In this document: positions 33,464 through 37,449 of the stretch, piece after piece | Numbering within the stretch: the first letter of the stretch is position 1 | Layout: every line of letters starts with the position of its first letter | NCBI GenBank assembly: GCA_903905665.1 | Contig: CAIVHJ010000381.1 | Coordinates: 1-37,449, forward strand | Direction: 5' to 3' | Origin: an uncultured Phycisphaerales bacterium | GTDB taxonomy: Bacteria > Planctomycetota > Phycisphaerae > UBA1845 > CAIVHJ01 | DNA length: 37,449 nucleotides | Made by a program: the position numbers and the translations under genes | Notes under the pieces: generated by a model | The model's input: only the letters and a program-made list of their open reading frames with translations | Databases searched by the model: none | Told to the model about the DNA's origin: nothing

Positions 33464-35035
33464 TCACTTGGCCGGTAGAATCCCCAGTTTCCGCAATTGT
33501 GCAATAATCGCACGGGTGTATGCATCGGCGCCGGCAGGATTCGGGTGCAAGACTGAGGCATAGAGGCACGTCAGCAAATCCTGTTGAACCCCTTCATCGG
33601 TGCACAGTGCGGCGCGATAATCCAGCAGCGGATCCTCCGGGAAAAGCGTCAAATCGTATCCCAGGTCCAGCCCGCCGGGAAGAACATCCTTTTCCGTCAA
33701 ACCCCAAATCCATGAGTCGGGTGCAAACGCCGTATTGGCGGGTTCGTACCCTGCATCAGCATACGCCGCTCGGGGCGGCGAAGTTTCGGCATTGACATCC
33801 GCAACCGCCTGCTCAAGGCTTTGACTTGAAACCTCATAAAAAATCGATGAATTCGTGATCAATTGCTCCAGCGTCTTTGAAAGCGTGCTATCCTGCCCTC
33901 CACCGCCTGAAACACCACCCGATTGATCCGATGGCGGCTGTCCGCTCAAAATATTCAGCCATTGTTCCAAAGTGGTCAGATCGGATTGCTCGCTGAAAAA
34001 CGGATAGTAGCCGTTCACAACGATTTTCGCATGGTTTGCCAAACCCTCAACTTCCTGCAACACGTCAAACATCACATCATGGCAGGATTGTCGCGTGAGC
34101 GTCTCCAGGTCTTCCGCCGTCGTGTCCCCCGACAAAATCTTGCCCAATCCGACGTCGTTGGCGCAACCATCCAGCAAGATCAGTTCGAGCAGTTCCGGTC
34201 GCTGCACCAGCGCCAGCTGCTCGGTCACCGACGTGTAAGCCTTGGGAACCTCCCCGGAACACAGACCCACGCAGTAACCACCGCCCGTTTCCGGTGGCAA
34301 AAGGCTCGCGCCGGAAATCGAATAATTCTGCAAAATTACTTTCCGACCTGTCTCCTGCTCAATCTGCTCAGCCACTCGCGTGGTAAACTTGTCGCGGTGA
34401 GTCAATCCGTTACCCCACATCACCGAATCCCCAACCGCCGCCATATAGAAAAAGTCCCGAACCAGCTCCACGCGATCCGCCCCGATCGCGGCTCCGTCGG
34501 GCGCCTCCGCCGCATACACCTCCAGCGTCATAAACGATCCCAGTCCCGTTTCGGGAATCGCCACGGCAAATCGATGTTCCAATCCCGACGCCCCGCCGCT
34601 GATTTCCCAGAATATTCCCTCGGACCGACTTAATGCCTCCATCGCACCGGAAGATAATTTCCACGTCCCATCTTCCTGCAATGGATCGGCTGGTACGGGA
34701 TCGCTCAAGGCCGACAATTGGGTAATTTGCTGGTCCTGCTGATCATACAACCGCATCCGAACCGCCGCGCCATCCGAAACCGCCACCGTCATATAAAAAC
34801 CAGCCGTACGATCCGCGCGATCGTCCGACGAATCCGGGTCAAACCAAAAAACGGGAACATAAACATCCACCGACGACACTTCGGGAGCGCGAAGCCGTTC
34901 GACACCCAGAATAAACACGGCTCCGGCACCGGTACTGCTCCCTGCCAGAGGTGCTTCCGAACTGCATCCACCCCCACCAACGACAATGCAGCCAATGCAC
35001 ATCGCCCAAATCCGAGTTCGGATTGCTGTGTACAT
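33464..35035 (-). CDS. SGNH/GDSL-hydrolase lipoprotein
   Basis: 523 aa. A lipoprotein signal is likely: CIGCIVVGGGGC-SSEAP. After a beta-rich N-terminal domain (about 30-195), the SGNH hydrolase begins with AAVGDSVMWGNG (GDS nucleophile), SISGASLL (block II), LILLDGCANDVGL (block III, G-x-ND) and ends LHPNPAGADAYTRAI (block V histidine, near 505). These are the catalytic Ser, Gly, Asn and His. GDSL/SGNH enzymes hydrolyse esters, for example acetyl groups on polysaccharides or lipids. The substrate is not known. A large insert between blocks III and V (about 345-440) contains a Ser/Gly-rich region (DQSGGVSGGGGQ). It is third in the manA operon. Confidence 0.85.
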   Translation of the reverse strand: MYTAIRTRIWAMCIGCIVVGGGGCSSEAPLAGSSTGAGAVFILGVERLRAPEVSSVDVYVPVFWFDPDSSDDRADRTAGFYMTVAVSDGAAVRMRLYDQQDQQITQLSALSDPVPADPLQEDGTWKLSSGAMEALSRSEGIFWEISGGASGLEHRFAVAIPETGLGSFMTLEVYAAEAPDGAAIGADRVELVRDFFYMAAVGDSVMWGNGLTHRDKFTTRVAEQIEQETGRKVILQNYSISGASLLPPETGGGYCVGLCSGEVPKAYTSVTEQLALVQRPELLELILLDGCANDVGLGKILSGDTTAEDLETLTRQSCHDVMFDVLQEVEGLANHAKIVVNGYYPFFSEQSDLTTLEQWLNILSGQPPSDQSGGVSGGGGQDSTLSKTLEQLITNSSIFYEVSSQSLEQAVADVNAETSPPRAAYADAGYEPANTAFAPDSWIWGLTEKDVLPGGLDLGYDLTLFPEDPLLDYRAALCTDEGVQQDLLTCLYASVLHPNPAGADAYTRAIIAQLRKLGILPAK

Positions 35036-35054
35036 CTGCGCACCTCCCGCACGC

Positions 35055-35792
35055 TCATGATTCGGAAATCACCGCCGCTCGCAAATCCGCGACTTCCGTG
35101 GAGGTCAGCTTCCGATACTGCCCCGGACCCAGCCCCCGGAGCGAAAGCGGACCTATGCGAACGCGCTTGAGTCGGTGAACCTTCTGCCCCAGAAGTGACA
35201 GAATTTGTCGTACCTGACGATTGCGCCCCTCGCGCAGCCGAATCTCCAACTGGCATCCTTCCCGATCCGAATAGACTACCCGAATCTTCACCCGCTGCGC
35301 TTTGCCCTCGCTGAGCCACACCCCCTTGCGAATCTTTTCCAGTTCTTCCCCGCTGATCGCACCACGAACCGTCGCCGAATACGTCTTCTCGACACCGTAG
35401 CGCGGATGCGCCAATCGCTCCGCCAACTCCCCATCATTCGTCATCAAAACCAATCCCGTCGAATCCTTGTCCAGCCGACCTACCGGATAAACCCGCTCTT
35501 TTACGCCCTTCAGCAAATCCATCGTCTTGCGGCGATCACCGGGATCATTGTTGGTGCACAAAACTCCCTGGGGTTTGTGAAGCAGATAATACACCATTGG
35601 TTCCCGATGAATGCGATACCCGTCCACCCGGATGTCATCGACGCGGGGATCGACCAGAACCGGCAACTCGTCCACGATCTCGCCGTTGACGCTCACGCGC
35701 CCTTCAATCGCCATTGCCTCGCACGCACGCCTCGAACCATATCCTGCTGCCGCGAGCACCTTTTGAATTCGCTCTGGTTTTCGATTCATCAC
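35055..35792 (-). CDS. Pseudouridine synthase, RsuA/RluB/E/F family
   Basis: 245 aa. An S4 domain (ERIQKVLAAAGYGSRRACEAMAIEGRVSVNGEIV) is followed by the catalytic domain with the family signature GRLDKDSTGLVLMTNDGELAERLAHP; D in GRLDKDSTG is the catalytic aspartate. The end GRNRQVRQILSLLGQKVHRLKRVRIGPLSL is typical of RluB-type enzymes. It makes pseudouridine in 23S or 16S rRNA. It starts 13 bp after manA and ends 19 bp before the SGNH gene; no functional link to either is obvious. Confidence 0.93.
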   Translation of the reverse strand: MMNRKPERIQKVLAAAGYGSRRACEAMAIEGRVSVNGEIVDELPVLVDPRVDDIRVDGYRIHREPMVYYLLHKPQGVLCTNNDPGDRRKTMDLLKGVKERVYPVGRLDKDSTGLVLMTNDGELAERLAHPRYGVEKTYSATVRGAISGEELEKIRKGVWLSEGKAQRVKIRVVYSDREGCQLEIRLREGRNRQVRQILSLLGQKVHRLKRVRIGPLSLRGLGPGQYRKLTSTEVADLRAAVISES

Positions 35793-35805
35793 AACCTCAT
35801 CATCA

Positions 35806-36825
35806 TCAATGCCTATGGTGCGGTAGTGTCACCACCAGCGCTTCCATCGGACCTTCCGAAATCCATCGACACGCTGTCACGGCAGCCGGAAAAACCACCG
35901 TATCCCATCGACGAACGTTAATCTCCAAACCACTGACAGGATGCAGCAATCGCCCCAGTCCCGAGAGCGTCATCCAAATCACCAATTCACCCAACGCCAT
36001 CGAAAAATCCACACCATCGTTCAAAATAACTCGGTCGATGACAAAGTCCTCGGTCACCCCGAGACACTCCACCTGTACCTTCGGAGTCGAACCCCACGCC
36101 GTTGCGACTGCAGACTTTTGCTTCATCATGGATTTCGCCACAGGTTCAAAATGAATCGAACGTAGCGCCTGTTCGAGATGCATCTCGCGCGGCCGACCGG
36201 TGTGTGAATCAATCCGGTTCCAGTCGAACAGTCGAAACGTCGTGTCGCTCGGGGTTTGAACCTCTGCGACCATCACTCCCGCACCCAGCGCATGGACCGT
36301 TCCTGCCTGAATCTCATGAACTTCTCCCACACGGGCGGGAATGCGCAAAAGCACTTCGTCTGGACATCCCCTTACCATCGCGGATGTGAACTGCTCTTGG
36401 GTGACACCCGACCGGAGTCCCTTGTATAGGACTGCATTCGGCGCGGCATCGATCACGTACCAGGCTTCGTGTTTAGAGCGAACACTACCTCCCATTTTCC
36501 GCGCCGTCGCTTCGTCAGGATGAACCTGAACGCTGAGCGGTTGGGCGGCGTCAAGGTATTTGATCAACAGCGGAAACGCTCCTTCGCAAAGCGATGCGTC
36601 GCCGATCAGGCTTGTATCCCACCTCTTCACCAATTCATGAAGCGTCTGACCCCGTGAAGGACCGGCAGTGACAATGGATTGCTCGTTCGGCAGGTCCGCT
36701 ACTTCCCATGATTCGCCGATCGGTTGATCCGAGGGAACAGAACGCCCGAACAAGGTGTGCAACCGCCGACCGCCCCACAATCGAGGCTTGTAAATCGGTT
36801 CCAGCACAAGGGGATGCACATCCAT
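35806..36825 (-). CDS. manA: Mannose-6-phosphate isomerase, class I
   Basis: 339 aa, similar to the short (about 315-320 aa) bacterial type. Motifs: PIYKPRLWGGRRL, PIGESWEVAD, zinc/substrate residues QVHPDE and KHEAWYV, GTVHALGAGVMVAEVQ and TFRLFDWNR with the following arginine. The enzyme interconverts mannose 6-phosphate and fructose 6-phosphate and feeds GDP-mannose for glycan synthesis. It heads a four-gene operon (manA, rRNA pseudouridine synthase, SGNH lipoprotein, peptidase) with gaps of 13-26 bp. No strong ribosome binding site precedes the ATG at 36825. Confidence 0.92.
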   Translation of the reverse strand: MDVHPLVLEPIYKPRLWGGRRLHTLFGRSVPSDQPIGESWEVADLPNEQSIVTAGPSRGQTLHELVKRWDTSLIGDASLCEGAFPLLIKYLDAAQPLSVQVHPDEATARKMGGSVRSKHEAWYVIDAAPNAVLYKGLRSGVTQEQFTSAMVRGCPDEVLLRIPARVGEVHEIQAGTVHALGAGVMVAEVQTPSDTTFRLFDWNRIDSHTGRPREMHLEQALRSIHFEPVAKSMMKQKSAVATAWGSTPKVQVECLGVTEDFVIDRVILNDGVDFSMALGELVIWMTLSGLGRLLHPVSGLEINVRRWDTVVFPAAVTACRWISEGPMEALVVTLPHHRH

Positions 36826-36864
36826 TGCGAGCCAGTGTCGCTCAATTCCAACGGGGGGTCAAGG

Positions 36865-36893
36865 TTGACAAATTCCCGCGAAACGATCAGGAT
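36865..36893 (+). promoter_or_regulatory. Weak promoter candidate for the tRNA-binding protein gene
   Basis: A perfect -35 TTGACA (36865-36870) is followed after 17 bp by CAGGAT, which matches the -10 consensus at only three positions. Transcription near 36900 would leave about 68 nt before the ATG at 36968. Confidence 0.3.
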
Positions 36894-36967
36894 GCGATGC
36901 GTCATTCGCCGCAGGATTCGATGTGCGCGAACTCCGTGTGTGTCACATTATTGGAAAGGGCTGCCTC

Positions 36968-37348
36968 ATGTCGTCATTACCCGCTTCACCCGGTGGAGCT
37001 GTTCCTTCGGAAACTCCAAACTTCGTTGCGTTCGATGATTTCCTCAAACTCGACCTTCGCGTCGCCAAGGTTCTCGACGTCACCGAACATCCCAATGCCG
37101 ACAAACTCTGGCTGCTTAAAATTGATCTGGGGACCGAACAGCGGCAACTCTGCGCCGGACTGCGCGGTTACTACACGCGCGAGCAACTCCTCGGCAAAAA
37201 CATCGTCGTCGTGGTCAATCTGGCGCCTAGAACCATGCGCGGTCAAATCAGTCAGGGAATGCTCCTCGCCGCCTCCAGCGACGACAAATCCAAAGTCATC
37301 ATTCTGACCACCGATGCCGATATCGCCCCCGGCAGCAAAGTCACATAA
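36968..37348 (+). CDS. tRNA-binding OB-fold protein (MetG C-terminal / Trbp111-like)
   Basis: 126 aa from the ATG at 36968, chosen for AAAGGG about 7 nt upstream; the track start (36923) has none. The whole protein after about residue 15 is one EMAPII-like OB-fold domain: FDDFLKLDLRVAKVLDVTEHPNADKLWLLKIDLG, RQLCAGLRGYYTREQLLGKNIVVVVNLAPRTMRGQISQGMLLAA. These signatures match the C-terminal domain of methionyl-tRNA synthetase and the stand-alone Trbp111 protein. It should bind the outside corner of tRNA as a dimer and may assist a MetRS that lacks its own C-domain. MetRS is not in this window. Confidence 0.9.
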   Translation: MSSLPASPGGAVPSETPNFVAFDDFLKLDLRVAKVLDVTEHPNADKLWLLKIDLGTEQRQLCAGLRGYYTREQLLGKNIVVVVNLAPRTMRGQISQGMLLAASSDDKSKVIILTTDADIAPGSKVT

Positions 37349-37416
37349 AACGCCTGACAAAATCAGAGACGCGACTGCCAACCCATTGGTGGGCGTCAGG
37401 GAGCGCCTAATTAACC

Positions 37417-37437
37417 CCCCTCCCTTCCAGGGAGGGG
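37417..37437. repeat. Hairpin repeat CCCCTCCCT-TCC-AGGGAGGGG
   Basis: A perfect 9-bp stem with a 3-nt loop at the window end, followed by GGGGGAGGGT. It looks like the start of a dispersed intergenic repeat of CCCTCCC type, cut by the window edge. No T-tract is seen. Confidence 0.45.
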
Positions 37438-37449
37438 TTGGGGGAGGGT

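Overview
The window is bacterial chromosome with moderately high GC and mixed gene orientation. The gene mix is a phosphoketolase, large CoA-dehydratase activases, a secreted right-handed beta-helix protein, an EF-hand protein, a LolA-like lipoprotein-sorting protein, an orphan Fis-type response regulator, and intergenic hairpin repeats built from GTGGGC or CCCTCCC blocks. This suits an environmental, probably anaerobic or facultative Gram-negative bacterium, perhaps of the Planctomycetota/PVC type. That placement is an impression from gene content, not a phylogenetic result.

Layout. 1-1766 (-): truncated polytopic membrane protein with a GT-C-like motif, absent from the ORF track because it runs off the edge. 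1954-5235 (+): a compact four-gene cassette with its own promoter: a ParB/sulfiredoxin-fold protein, a second KorB/ParB-type HTH protein, a putative PD-(D/E)XK-like nuclease, and an adenine-nucleotide alpha-hydrolase/PAPS-reductase-family protein with a zinc ribbon and Fe-S-type cysteines. It is the best candidate for a little-described system, probably defence or DNA modification. Just beyond it is a 167-bp broken copy of the membrane protein gene, about 92% identical in DNA and almost unchanged in protein. 5619-6182 (-): EF-hand protein. 6750-9607 (+): phosphoketolase and a Nudix hydrolase. 9814-11211 (+): response regulator with a degenerate GAFTGA loop. 11235-15691 (-): two-gene CoA-dehydratase activase/dehydratase unit whose genes overlap by 94 bp in different frames.

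16156-17691 (-): secreted beta-helix protein with a terminator. 17952-21048 (-): GntR regulator, ABC ATPase, ABC permease and a LolA-like protein, with a sigma70-like promoter overlapped by an inverted repeat. 21177-21773 (-): HAD phosphatase, divergent from comEC/rec2 (21844-24585, +). 24783-28592 (-): GT39-like glycosyltransferase followed by an MMPL/RND exporter. 28752-32536 (+): GNAT acetyltransferase, ribosomal protein S1 with a long leader, and a short sigma70-family factor. 32586-36825 (-): tight operon of mannose-6-phosphate isomerase, rRNA pseudouridine synthase, SGNH-hydrolase lipoprotein and a secreted HExxH metallopeptidase. 36968-37348 (+): stand-alone MetG-C/EMAP-type tRNA-binding protein.

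I found no rRNA or tRNA gene, insertion sequence or CRISPR array. Where a Shine-Dalgarno sequence or domain boundary argued against the ORF-track start, I moved the start and said why. Promoters, hairpins and start sites were found by eye only.
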